From Caenispirillum salinarum_A (GTDB lineage Bacteria; Pseudomonadota; Alphaproteobacteria; Rhodospirillales; Rhodospirillaceae), in the NCBI RefSeq assembly GCF_044803115.1, contig NZ_CP085224.1, positions 4,030,001-4,094,000 on the forward strand: a DNA stretch of 64,000 nucleotides, given 5' to 3'. The notes under the pieces were generated by a model that was not told the DNA's origin, searched no databases, and saw nothing but the letters and a program-made list of their open reading frames with translations. Each line of letters opens with the position of its first letter. Position 1 is the first letter of the stretch. Below are positions 40,850 through 50,300 of this stretch, piece by piece. The translations under genes and the position numbers were made by a program.

Positions 40850-43027
40850 CTAGAACGCGCTCTCGCGGATCAGGACGCCCACCACAGTGCGCCACAGCCG
40901 CACGGCCAGGCTTTCCGGCTCGCCGTCCACGCGCAGGGTGCCGCGCCGCAGTTGCGCCGGGGCGTCGGGGGCATCCAGCACCACCACCACGCGGTACAGC
41001 GAGTGCTCCGGCAGCATGCGGCCCTCCTCGTCGCGGCGCGCGGCCACGTCGCCGCCCTGGTCGGCCGCCAGCATCGGATGGTCGAGCACCGGACGGTTGA
41101 CCGCATCCACGGCCGTCACCCGCCCCGTCCGGGACGGCGCCAGGGCATCGTCGGGATGAAAGCGCGCCGGTGCGCCGGGCGTCAGGCGTGCCAGGTCCTC
41201 CTGCCTGGCGTAGCCGGTGACCCGGCCGCGCTCGGCGTCCACCACGCGCAGGAGCACGGCGCGCGGCTCCACCCACAGTCCGGGCCGCAGCCCCGGCATG
41301 ACGTCGGTGACCCGCCCGGCGACGGCGGTGCGCAGCGTCATGCGGTTTTCGCGCGCGGCAAGGCCGTCGGCCTCGGCCACCAGCTTGCTCAGGTCCGCAG
41401 CCAGCAGGGGCACGTCGGCGCGGGCCTCTTGGTCGGCGAAGGCCCGGTCCAGGCTCAGGCGCGTCACGTCCAGGCGCAGGTCGGTGAGCCGCCGCTTGAA
41501 GACCAGGTCGGGGTTGACCAGTTCCGCCACCGGCTGGCCGGCCTCCACGGTATCCCGCGCCTCCACCAGCACGCGGGCGACGCGGGCGGCCTCGGGCGCG
41601 TGCACCTCGTGACTCCGCTCGGCCTCCAGCACCGCCGGCAGCACCACCGTGCCGCGCCAGGGCACGAAGACGGCTGCCAGCAGCAGGCCCAGGACGCCAA
41701 GCGTGGCCAGGACGTGGGCGTTCAGGCGCATGTCGCTGCGCCGCTTCCACCATTCGGTCATTTCGTTGGTCATGGGCTTGAGGATGAACCAGGCGATCTC
41801 GACGATGAACAACAGGATGCCGACCGCCTTGATAAAGAAGGCATAAACCAGCAGCGCGATGCCGATGAACAGCATCAGCCGGTACAGCCACGTCGCCCAG
41901 GCGTAGAGCACGAACAGCCGGCGCCGGCCGCGCGGCAGCGGTTCCGGCGGCGCGTCGCCGAAGCCGAACAGGATCTCCCGCAGCGCCCAGCGGCCGAAGG
42001 CGAAGGCGCGCGGCTGCAGGTTGGGCTCGTCCAGCCAGTCGGCCAGCAGGTAATAGCCGTCGAACCGCATGAAGGGGTTCAGGTTGATGATCAGGCTTGC
42101 CGTCCATCCCGCCGTCGCCAGGAAGAACGCCGCCGAGCGCACCGGTCCGTCGTCGGTGAAGGCCCATACCAGCGTCGCCAGCACCGCGACGGCCAGTTCC
42201 GTGATCATGCCGGCGGCCCCGATGGCTAGGCGCCGGCGGTTGTCGGTCAGCTTCCAGCCTTCCGAGGTGTCGGTATACAGCACCGGCCACAGCACCATGA
42301 AGGCCACGCCCATGGTCGGCACGCGGCAGCCGTAGCGGTGCGCGGTGAAGGCGTGCCCCAGCTCGTGCAGGATCTTGGTCACCACCAGCGCCAGGGCCAT
42401 CCACGCCAGTCCTTCCAGGTTGGCGAATTGGGTGAAGGTGTGGACGAAGCCGTCCCACCGCCGCGCCACCAGATAGACCCCGGCCACCGTCAGGGCCGCC
42501 AGCAGAAGCACCGCACCCCGGCTGAACAGAGGGCGCACAAGCGGCCACGCCGCGCGCAGGAACGGGTCGGGCCGCACCAGCGGGATACGGAAAAACAGAT
42601 AGTTGTGCAGCAGCCAGGTGCTCCAGTGCCGCCGCATGGCCTTGGCCTGACGCTCCCACATCTCGCGGTCGGACGGCGCGGCCATGTCCACCAGGGCATT
42701 GGCGCGCAGGAACCGCACCACCTGAAGAAGCTCGTCGCGTCCGGGCGTCAGCACGGTCTCCGCCGCCACGGCCTCGCAGACGGCGGCGCCGGTGCCGTGG
42801 TGCCAGCGGGCCAGCATCTCGAAACCCGTCCAGGTGATCCGGTGGAAGCGGTTGCGCACCGGGTCGTGGATGGTCCAGGAGGGCGATCCGTCGCGGGCGC
42901 GCGGCCCCGGCAGCAGCCGCAGGTCATCGCGCAACGGCGGCAGCGGCACCGTCATGGGGTCGGGCTGGCCCATGCCTGCGCCCGACGAAGGAAGGGCGCC
43001 CGTGGAGATGCCGGCCAGGCCGCCCAT
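40850..43027 (-). CDS. M50 (site-2-protease type) membrane metalloprotease fused to an HlyD-like adaptor
   Basis: A 725-residue inner-membrane protein. Residues ~45-115 are a small winged-helix-like domain resembling PqqD. Residues ~170-440 are polytopic and carry HELGH (221-225) with the distal ligand D323 in LNPFMRFDGYY, the M50 zinc site. After a further membrane helix (VLATLGVLGLLLAAVFV, ~455), residues ~475-725 are an HlyD/biotinyl-lipoyl type periplasmic adaptor (VHAPEAARVARVLVEA and TLRTAVAGRVTDVMPG). It is the last gene of the adhesin operon, three bases after the GAF-HlyD gene. It may replace the missing ABC exporter; whether it cuts a substrate is unknown. Confidence 0.85.
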   Translation of the reverse strand: MGGLAGISTGALPSSGAGMGQPDPMTVPLPPLRDDLRLLPGPRARDGSPSWTIHDPVRNRFHRITWTGFEMLARWHHGTGAAVCEAVAAETVLTPGRDELLQVVRFLRANALVDMAAPSDREMWERQAKAMRRHWSTWLLHNYLFFRIPLVRPDPFLRAAWPLVRPLFSRGAVLLLAALTVAGVYLVARRWDGFVHTFTQFANLEGLAWMALALVVTKILHELGHAFTAHRYGCRVPTMGVAFMVLWPVLYTDTSEGWKLTDNRRRLAIGAAGMITELAVAVLATLVWAFTDDGPVRSAAFFLATAGWTASLIINLNPFMRFDGYYLLADWLDEPNLQPRAFAFGRWALREILFGFGDAPPEPLPRGRRRLFVLYAWATWLYRLMLFIGIALLVYAFFIKAVGILLFIVEIAWFILKPMTNEMTEWWKRRSDMRLNAHVLATLGVLGLLLAAVFVPWRGTVVLPAVLEAERSHEVHAPEAARVARVLVEARDTVEAGQPVAELVNPDLVFKRRLTDLRLDVTRLSLDRAFADQEARADVPLLAADLSKLVAEADGLAARENRMTLRTAVAGRVTDVMPGLRPGLWVEPRAVLLRVVDAERGRVTGYARQEDLARLTPGAPARFHPDDALAPSRTGRVTAVDAVNRPVLDHPMLAADQGGDVAARRDEEGRMLPEHSLYRVVVVLDAPDAPAQLRRGTLRVDGEPESLAVRLWRTVVGVLIRESAF

Positions 43028-43030
43028 GCG

Positions 43031-44407
43031 TCAGAGCCCCAGGAACTGGCGGATGGTGGCGATGGGACGGCGGAACAGGGTGAAGGCCAGCGGGGCGTGC
43101 TCGCCATACAGCTTGGCCGTGCCCTGAAGGCCGATGCGCGGCGCCGACCGGTCCAGGAACGTGGCGTCGACGCGGTAGGCGAGCGTTCCCTCGGGCGTCA
43201 GTTCGGCGTCATAGCTGGCACGGTTGAGGATGGCCGGCACGGGGTTGAGCGGATCGACGGCCAGGAAGACGCGGACGTCCGTCCCCGGCTCCAGGGCGAT
43301 GGCGTCGGAGACCGGCAGCCAGGCGCGCAGCTTCGTTCGCTCGGGGTCGGCGACCACCATGACGCGCTCGCCCACCGCCACCGGGCGGCCGGTCCAGTCG
43401 TCCTTGTCGGCGAAAACCGCCACGCCGGCCGTCGGTGCGCTGACCACGGCCCGCGACAGAAGTTCCTCGGCATAGGCCAGTTCGGCCCGGCGCAGGTCGA
43501 CCGCCGCCTCTTTCAGCGCCACCTCGCCCTTGCGGGAGGGGGTGCGGAAGGCCGACTGGCGGGCCTGGCGCAGATCGGCCTCGGCGACGGCAAGCTGCTT
43601 GGCGGCGACCTCGCGGCGCGCCCTGAGCGGCGCTTCCTCGAACCGGAACAGGGGCTGGCCGGCCTCCACCGGCTGGTTGGGCTCGACCAGGACGGTCTCC
43701 ACCACACCCTCCAGCGGCGCGGCGACCACCTGGGGCTCCATGGGAACCACCTCCGACGGCGCGAGCGCCGACTGACGCACCGGCCAGGCGAGCACCGCCA
43801 CCACGACGAGCGCCACGGCCCAGGCGAGCACCGTGCGCCGGCGCCGCTTCTGCCCGGCCGACACCGTAAGCCCGAGCCGCCGCCGCAGGGCTTCCCAGGC
43901 GTGGCCGTAAGCATCGGCCAAACGATCGGCCAGCACCTGCTCGGCCGGCTGGAACGGCTGTTCCCGCGCCAGCACCAGACCGCCGAGAAGGCGCCCGTCC
44001 GCCCCCTTCAGGGGCTGCCACAAAACCTCGGGCGGCCACCATTCGGACCACTCCGCCCGCAGCGGCTCCGGCAGGGCGGCCGCGTCCAGGCACCGCGACT
44101 CCGGCTGCCCCGGCGCCTCTTCGGCGACGGCGTCGGCGGTCGGCGGCTGGTCGGGGCGAAGCGTCTTCAGCACGCGGGTCAGCCACCGCACGAAGGGCGC
44201 GTCGCGGTCGATGACGGGCACGTTGGAAACGGCCTCCACCGCGAACCGCCCCGGCCCTTCCAGCCGCACCAGAACGGCCTGGCGGTAGGCCACCAGGCGT
44301 CGGGTCTGGTTGACCAGCACGAAACGCAGGGCGTCCTCCGTCTCGGCGTGGCGGGCCTCGCGTTCCAACTGGAGGAGGCGGGAATAGACGCTGCTCTGCT
44401 CGGTCAT
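43031..44407 (-). CDS. HlyD-family adaptor with N-terminal cytosolic GAF-like domain
   Basis: A 458-residue protein. Residues 1-165 lack a signal peptide and resemble a GAF sensor domain (DALRFVLVNQTRRLVAYRQ, GGLVLAREQPFQPAEQVLADRLADA). One membrane helix (WAVALVVVAVLAWPV, ~195) leads to a periplasmic adaptor with the lipoyl half-motifs (VVAAPLEGVVETVLVE, VVSAPTAGVAVFADKDDWTG), a coiled coil (LAVAEADLRQARQ) and a beta-barrel. The adaptor could therefore respond to a cytosolic ligand or to state of the cell. It is encoded between the RND-type adaptor and the M50-HlyD protein. Confidence 0.82.
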   Translation of the reverse strand: MTEQSSVYSRLLQLEREARHAETEDALRFVLVNQTRRLVAYRQAVLVRLEGPGRFAVEAVSNVPVIDRDAPFVRWLTRVLKTLRPDQPPTADAVAEEAPGQPESRCLDAAALPEPLRAEWSEWWPPEVLWQPLKGADGRLLGGLVLAREQPFQPAEQVLADRLADAYGHAWEALRRRLGLTVSAGQKRRRRTVLAWAVALVVVAVLAWPVRQSALAPSEVVPMEPQVVAAPLEGVVETVLVEPNQPVEAGQPLFRFEEAPLRARREVAAKQLAVAEADLRQARQSAFRTPSRKGEVALKEAAVDLRRAELAYAEELLSRAVVSAPTAGVAVFADKDDWTGRPVAVGERVMVVADPERTKLRAWLPVSDAIALEPGTDVRVFLAVDPLNPVPAILNRASYDAELTPEGTLAYRVDATFLDRSAPRIGLQGTAKLYGEHAPLAFTLFRRPIATIRQFLGL

Positions 44408-44502
44408 GGCGCCTTCATGGGGTCGGCGTTCGGCGGTCGAAATCGGCGGCGCACCAAGGCTGCGCCGGCGCTCACCATACCGCGCGACGGTTGAACAGGC
44501 GG

Positions 44503-45351
44503 TTAATTCTCTGACGGCGTGCGCGCACCGCCTTGCGGCGGCGCCGGCGACGGTCCGGGCGGCGCGAAGCGGGCGGAGCCGCTCATGCCGGCCACCAGCC
44601 GGGGCGCGTCCTCGGCCAGGCGCGCGACCACGGGCACCGACTGGCTGACGGGGTCCACCCGCGAGCCCAGCCGGGTGAGCGTGGCTGGATGTTCGGTGCC
44701 GGTCTCGTCCACCAGCACCGTCAGGTCATGCCCCGGCGCCAGCCACCCCAGCCACGCCGAGGGCACGATGACCTCCACCTCCAGCGCCGCGTCGTCGATG
44801 ATTTCCAGAAGCTCCGCGCCGGCCTCGACGCTTTCCTGCGGCCGCGCCCGCCAGTCCACGACTTGACCCGACCATGGCGCCTTCACCCGGCAGCGGTCCA
44901 CCAGCACGGCGGCGGCATTCACCGCACCCTGGGCCTCGGCGGTTTCGCCGCGCGCGATCGCCACGTCCAGGTCGCCGATGGAGCCCAACTGCCGCAGTTG
45001 CTGGTTGGACGCCAGCTTCGACCGAGCCGCCGCCAGCCGCCCCTCGGCCTCGCTCAGCCGCGCCTCGTAGAGGCGGCAGTCGAAGGCGGCCAGCACCTGC
45101 CCCTCCTCGAACGCCTCGCCCGGACGCACGGGCATGTCGATCAACCGGCCGGCGATGTCGGAGGACAGCACCGCCTCGCGCGCCGGCACCAGCAGCCCGC
45201 GCGCCGCCAGATCCGGGTCGACCGCCGGCAGCGCGGCACCGGGAGCGGCCCCGGACGCCGCCGGCTCCTGGGCGGAAACGGGCACCGCCGCGCCGCCCCA
45301 AAGGAGCAGCGCGGCGGCGGTCATCAGGGTCCTGGCCAGCACAGCCCGCAC
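44503..45351 (-). CDS. Periplasmic adaptor (HlyD/RND membrane-fusion protein)
   Basis: A 282-residue exported adaptor. A signal peptide (LMTAAALLLWGGAAVPVSA) is followed by the lipoyl motif (AVLSSDIAGRLIDMPVRPGE), an alpha-hairpin coiled coil (YEARLSEAEGRLAAARSK), and the barrel (VKAPWSGQVVDWRARPQE). The C-terminal barrel domain is shorter than in AcrA-type proteins. Adaptors of this sort join an inner-membrane unit to TolC. The GTG start at 45351 has GAGG 7 bases upstream and directly follows the TolC stop. Confidence 0.85.
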   Translation of the reverse strand: MRAVLARTLMTAAALLLWGGAAVPVSAQEPAASGAAPGAALPAVDPDLAARGLLVPAREAVLSSDIAGRLIDMPVRPGEAFEEGQVLAAFDCRLYEARLSEAEGRLAAARSKLASNQQLRQLGSIGDLDVAIARGETAEAQGAVNAAAVLVDRCRVKAPWSGQVVDWRARPQESVEAGAELLEIIDDAALEVEVIVPSAWLGWLAPGHDLTVLVDETGTEHPATLTRLGSRVDPVSQSVPVVARLAEDAPRLVAGMSGSARFAPPGPSPAPPQGGARTPSEN

Positions 45352-45352
45352 G

Positions 45353-47329
45353 TCAGAACCTCATGCCGCGGGGCATGGTGGCCCAGATGGCCGGCGCCAC
45401 CTCGGCACGGGCCTGGGAGGCGGCAGGCTCGACCAGCAGGATGCGGTCGCCCGATGCCTCGACGGGCGCCGGCGGCGCGGCCGGTTCCGGCACGTAGTCC
45501 ATCGCTTCGGCCGGAGCGGCAGCCGCGGCGGATGCGGCCGGCGCCGGCGCGACGGCTTCGACCGGCGCCGCATCCGGCAGCGCCGCGAGGGGCGCGGAGG
45601 TCACCAGCGGCTCCTCGGCCGGCTCCTCGGCCGGCGGCTGAGCCGTGGCGGATGCCGCCTCGACGGGTTCCACCGCGGCGGCTGCGCCGGCCGGCTCGGC
45701 CAGAGGCTCGTCGTCCAGCACCGCCTGCACGGCGCCGGGCGCGGCCAGGTCGGCGGGGTCTTCGGCCGTGATGGTGCCGGACTGCCACTGGTCGAAGGTG
45801 TTGGCCACCGCCGCCGCCACCGTGTGGACATCGCCGTCGGGCAGCGAGCCGGGCAGCGGGTCGGCGCCGATGGTGGCGAAGATGCGGCCCCACGCGGCCT
45901 GCATCTCGGCATAGGCCATGTCGCGGCGCAGTTCCGTCAGGGCAGCGTTGATGCGGCTCTGAATGACCTGCTGGCGGCTCATCTGGCGCGCCGTGCCGGC
46001 GGCTTCCATCTGGCCGCGGATCGCCGTGTCCACGTCCGCCAGGCGGTCGGCCATGCGGTAGTCTTCCACCGCCGTGCGGTAGGCCAGGTTGGCGATGTGC
46101 ACCTGGCTCATCACCGCCATGGACAGGGCCTGGCGGCGGACATCCGACAGCTGCTCGCGGGTTTCCGCCAGTTCGATGTTGCGCGGGCCGGAAATCAGGT
46201 TGAGCAGGTTCCAGGTCAGCTCAAGCCCGCCCGTCGCCCAGGTGTTGTTGAGCAGGTAGGTGTTGCCCGAGAAGTTGCCCGAGCCCGAGAATTCCAGGCC
46301 CGGCAGCATGCGCAGGATCTGCACCTTGGTTTCTCGGGCGTTGATGCGGCCCTGGTAGCTCTCGCCACGCACCTCCGAGCGGTTGGTGAGCGCCGCCAGT
46401 TCCAGGTCCTCCACCGGCGCCGGCAGGTCCAGGATGGTGTCGGGCGTCGGCGCGTCGGCGGCGGCGATGGTGAAGCCGGTGCCGGGGCGCACGTTCATCA
46501 GCGTCGCCAGTTCCGTGCGGGCGCGCTGGAGTTCGCCGCGCAGGGACTTGAGCTGACGCTCGGCCTGCAGCATGTCGCGCTGGTAGGTCAGCGCGTCCAG
46601 CGGACGCCCCACCCGGCGCGCCACGGCTTCCTCTGCATCGGCGACGGCGGCCTTCACGTCCGCCAGCAGGGGCTCGAGGCGCCGGATGGCACGCTCGGCC
46701 GCCGCGGCGCGCCAGTAGGCGGCGCGCACGTCCTGCACGATGGTCTGCACCACCTGGCGGCGGCGCTCGGAAACGATCAGCGCCTGGTCCGCCTGCTGCT
46801 TGGCGCGAATGTAGGAGATGCCGAAGTCCAGCACGTTCCAGCTGATGGTCAGGTCAGCGGTGCCGAAGGTCTTCTCGTCGGACGCCGAGAAGCTGTCGCC
46901 CACCGTGCCCTCACGGGAGGGATTGGTGGCGTCGCGGACGACGCGGCTCTGCGAAGCGTCGTAGTTCGACCGCGCCGTGTAGCCCGCCGAGGCCGCGATG
47001 GTCGGCAGGAGCGACATCTCGGAGACGTCGACCTCACGCCGGGAGACGGCTTCCTCCATCAGCTTGAGGCGTCGGTCCAGGTTGTACTTCAGCGCCCGCG
47101 CCACCGCCTCTTCCAGCGTCAGGGGACCGGTAATGGCCTCCTGCTGCTCGAACATCTGGGCCAGGTCTGCCACGGCGCGCGCCTGGTGCTCGGCCTGGCT
47201 GAACGGCTCGGTCTGCACCGCACAGCCGGCCAGCATCACCGACAGGACCACGGCGCTGGCCCCAACCATCGCCGCACGTTTCGGACCGCGGACCGGCGCG
47301 GTGCGCGCCGGTCCGGTGACCCCGGTCAT
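45353..47329 (-). CDS. TolC-family outer-membrane lipoprotein with long C-terminal extension
   Basis: A 658-residue outer-membrane factor. The N terminus carries a lipobox (VLSVMLAGC), so it is lipid-anchored as in OprM-type proteins. The core has the two OEP repeats (LEEAVARALKYNLDRRLKLM and YQRDMLQAERQLKSLRGEL, then AELAYRTAVEDYR-type helices) forming the trans-periplasmic tunnel. The last ~190 residues are Ala/Pro/Glu-rich low complexity absent from ordinary TolC. The first gene after the giant adhesin, it should be the outer pore for its export. Confidence 0.88.
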   Translation of the reverse strand: MTGVTGPARTAPVRGPKRAAMVGASAVVLSVMLAGCAVQTEPFSQAEHQARAVADLAQMFEQQEAITGPLTLEEAVARALKYNLDRRLKLMEEAVSRREVDVSEMSLLPTIAASAGYTARSNYDASQSRVVRDATNPSREGTVGDSFSASDEKTFGTADLTISWNVLDFGISYIRAKQQADQALIVSERRRQVVQTIVQDVRAAYWRAAAAERAIRRLEPLLADVKAAVADAEEAVARRVGRPLDALTYQRDMLQAERQLKSLRGELQRARTELATLMNVRPGTGFTIAAADAPTPDTILDLPAPVEDLELAALTNRSEVRGESYQGRINARETKVQILRMLPGLEFSGSGNFSGNTYLLNNTWATGGLELTWNLLNLISGPRNIELAETREQLSDVRRQALSMAVMSQVHIANLAYRTAVEDYRMADRLADVDTAIRGQMEAAGTARQMSRQQVIQSRINAALTELRRDMAYAEMQAAWGRIFATIGADPLPGSLPDGDVHTVAAAVANTFDQWQSGTITAEDPADLAAPGAVQAVLDDEPLAEPAGAAAAVEPVEAASATAQPPAEEPAEEPLVTSAPLAALPDAAPVEAVAPAPAASAAAAAPAEAMDYVPEPAAPPAPVEASGDRILLVEPAASQARAEVAPAIWATMPRGMRF

Positions 47330-47391
47330 AGCTTCTCTCACTCTCTTCCCCCCAAAAGCGTCAGTGGGTTGCTCTATCACGGTTATGATCC

Positions 47392-50300
47392 TCAGGCGAC
47401 CTTATGCGGCGCCCTGCCCTCCAGTTCGGCCACCGAGCGGGCCAGTCGGTCCGCCTCCTGGTCGAACTGCTGATGAAGGATGGCAAGGCGGGACGTGAAG
47501 CCGGGCGCACCCTGCATCGCCGTCTCGCCTTCGGCCGGCTGCCCGGCCGCCCCCTCCTGGTCCTCGATGGCCCGGCCCGGCAGAACCGGACCGTCGTCGC
47601 CCGGCGCCGGCATGAGGCCCGGACCACCGGCCGTCTGCCCGCCCGGATTGCCCGGATTGCCCGACCCGGCGCCGCCGAAGCCGCCGAACCCGTCACCGCC
47701 CCCGAAGCCACCGTTGAGCGCCCCGCCGAGGCCGCCGCCCCCGAGACCGCCTCCGAGACCGCCTCCGTTGCCCGCGCCGCTCGCGCCGTAGAACCGGGCC
47801 GGATTGAAGCCGCCCGTGCCGAAGGCGTTGGTGCCGAGGCCCGTCTTGACCGGCGAGCCGCTGTTGTCGATGGGCGACTGGCTGCCCAGGCCGCCGGTGA
47901 CGGGGCTGCGGGCGCCGCCGCCGTTCTGGCCCATGCCGAAGCCGCCGCCGTTCAGCCCGGCGGCCACCGGCGTACCGCTGTCACCGAGGCCCGGCGGGTT
48001 GAGGCCCGGCGGCGGACCGGGGGGACCCGGCGGGGTGGGGCTCGGCGGCGCGCCCACCGGATCGCCGCCGGCCGGGGCCTGCGGCGCTGCCTGGATGGTG
48101 ACGGTGAGCGTCGCGCTGACGGTCGCGCCGGTCGCATCCGTCGCCGTGAGGACGACGCTGAAGGTGCCCGGGGCCCCGCTGGGAACACCGCTGATGCGGG
48201 TGCCGTCGGCGGACAGCGCCAGCCCTTCCGGCAGGCCGCTGGCGGTGATTGTCAGCGGTTCGCCGTCGGCGTCGGTGAACAGGGTCGAGGGAATGGCGTA
48301 GCCAAGCGCCGTTCCGCTCTCGCCCTCCAGCGGCGTCAGCACGCCCGGATCAGCCGACGGCGCATCGTTTGTCGGCGTCACGGTAACCGAGACGCCGGTC
48401 GCCGCCGTCGTCGCCAGCCCGTCGCTGACGGTGACGGTGAAGCCGTCGGCCGTGGTCTCGCTGCCGTCGTGGCGGTACGTGACACTGCCCGCCGCTAGGT
48501 CGGCCTGGGTGAAGGTGCCGCCGGCTGTCAGCGCCGCGCCGTTGAGCAGCAGGACGCCATGGGCCGGCGCCTGGCCCACCGTGAAGGTCAGCGCGGCGGC
48601 GCCGTGGTTGGCATCGCTCGCCGACAGCATGGCGGTGGTGAGCGTCACCGTCGCGCCCTCGTCCACCGGCACGCCGGCGTTGACCGCGATCACCGGAACA
48701 GCGTTGACCGAGACGGTGGCGTCGGCCGTGGCGCCGGCGCTGCCGCGCTCGTCCACCGCGAAGCGCACCGTGCGGTCGCCCGCGGTCGGCGTGCCACTGG
48801 CGTCGGCGTACTGCACCGCGCGCATGGCCGCCTGGATGTCGGCCAGCGAGTGGGTGCCGGTGATGGTGATGGTGCCGGTCCCCGAGCCCGCAATGTTGCC
48901 GGCCGAGATGGTGCCGAAGGTGCCGGTCAGGGACAGCGTCTCGGCCGCCCCGTCCGGCGGCGACACGATGCTGATGGTGGCGCCGGTGACCTGGGTGTCG
49001 TCCACGTCGGTCAGCGTCAGGTTGGGCGCCACCGTCACGGCGGAGGTCTGGAAGACCGGCGCGGCGGAGTTGTTCACCGTCAGCGTGCCGGTGTCGTTGG
49101 CGTCGGTGATGGTGATGGTGCCCGAAATGCTGGCCGTCTGCGGCCCGCCGGTCCCGGTGTTGCCGCCGTCGCCGACGGTGACGGCGATGGTGCGGTTGGG
49201 CGTGGCGTCCTTCTGGGTCGGGTCGTCGTTGGTGGTCCAGAAGGTGATGTGGTTCATCACGTGCGCGATGTGAGCGCCCGTGACGCCGGCGTCATTGACG
49301 AACTGCACCGTCATGGTGCCCGTCGCGCCGTCCCAGCCGACATCGGCGATCTTGGTGCCGAAATAGGTCAGCACGCCGGTGTTCTGATCGTAGGCCAGGT
49401 TGTTCGCGCTGGTGATGCCCAACTGGTCGCCGGTCAGGTACGGGTTGCCGCCACCGGTGTCCACCCGCGCGGTGATGGTGGCGTTGGCGAAGCTGTCGCC
49501 GGCGTCCACGTCGGCAATGCCGTCGACGAAGTCCGCGCCGAAGACCAGCGTGCCCTGGTGTTCGATGTTGGCCCCGCCGATGGCAGCCGTCGTGATGGTC
49601 GGCGCGTCGTTGACGGGCGTCACGCCGACCGTGACCGTCGACGCGGTCGAGGTGCCGCCGGTGCCGTCAGCCACCTGCACCGAAACGGTGCGGTTGGCGT
49701 TGGACGGGTTGTCGCCGTTGGTGTTTTCGTAGGCGATGTTGCGCAGGACAAGTTGCACGCGCGCCGGCGTGGCATCGGCGTTCAGCGTCAGCGTCAGCGG
49801 CACGCCGCCGGTGCCCCCCGCGAAGGTGCCCACCAGCGTCCCGCCGACCGAAACGTTGCTGCCGGCCACGGAGACGCCGTCGGTGGCGTTGTCGAGCACC
49901 TTCAACACGTCCTCGGCGGTGGTGCCGCCCGCCGTGATGGAGACGGTGATGGTGCCGCCGTTGAAGTTGGCGCTGTCGGCATCCGTCACGGTGGCGTTGC
50001 CCTCCGCATCCAGGCGCACGGCCGCCCCGCCTTCGATGAAGGCCACGGTGCCGCCGTCGAGGCCGCTGACCACCGGCGGATTGGGCGTGACGTCGATGGA
50101 GAAACTGGCGGCCGTGTCGGCATCGCCGCCGTTGGCGGTGATGTCGCCATCGTTCAGGGTCATCTGGAAGCCGCGGGCCCCCAGGCCGCTCGGGGCCGTG
50201 TACGTCAGGTTCTGCACCAGCGTCTGCACGCGCGCCGGCGTGGCGTCGGCGGTGAACGTGATCTCCAGCGTGGCGCCGCCCTGGCCGGTATTGGTGGCGT

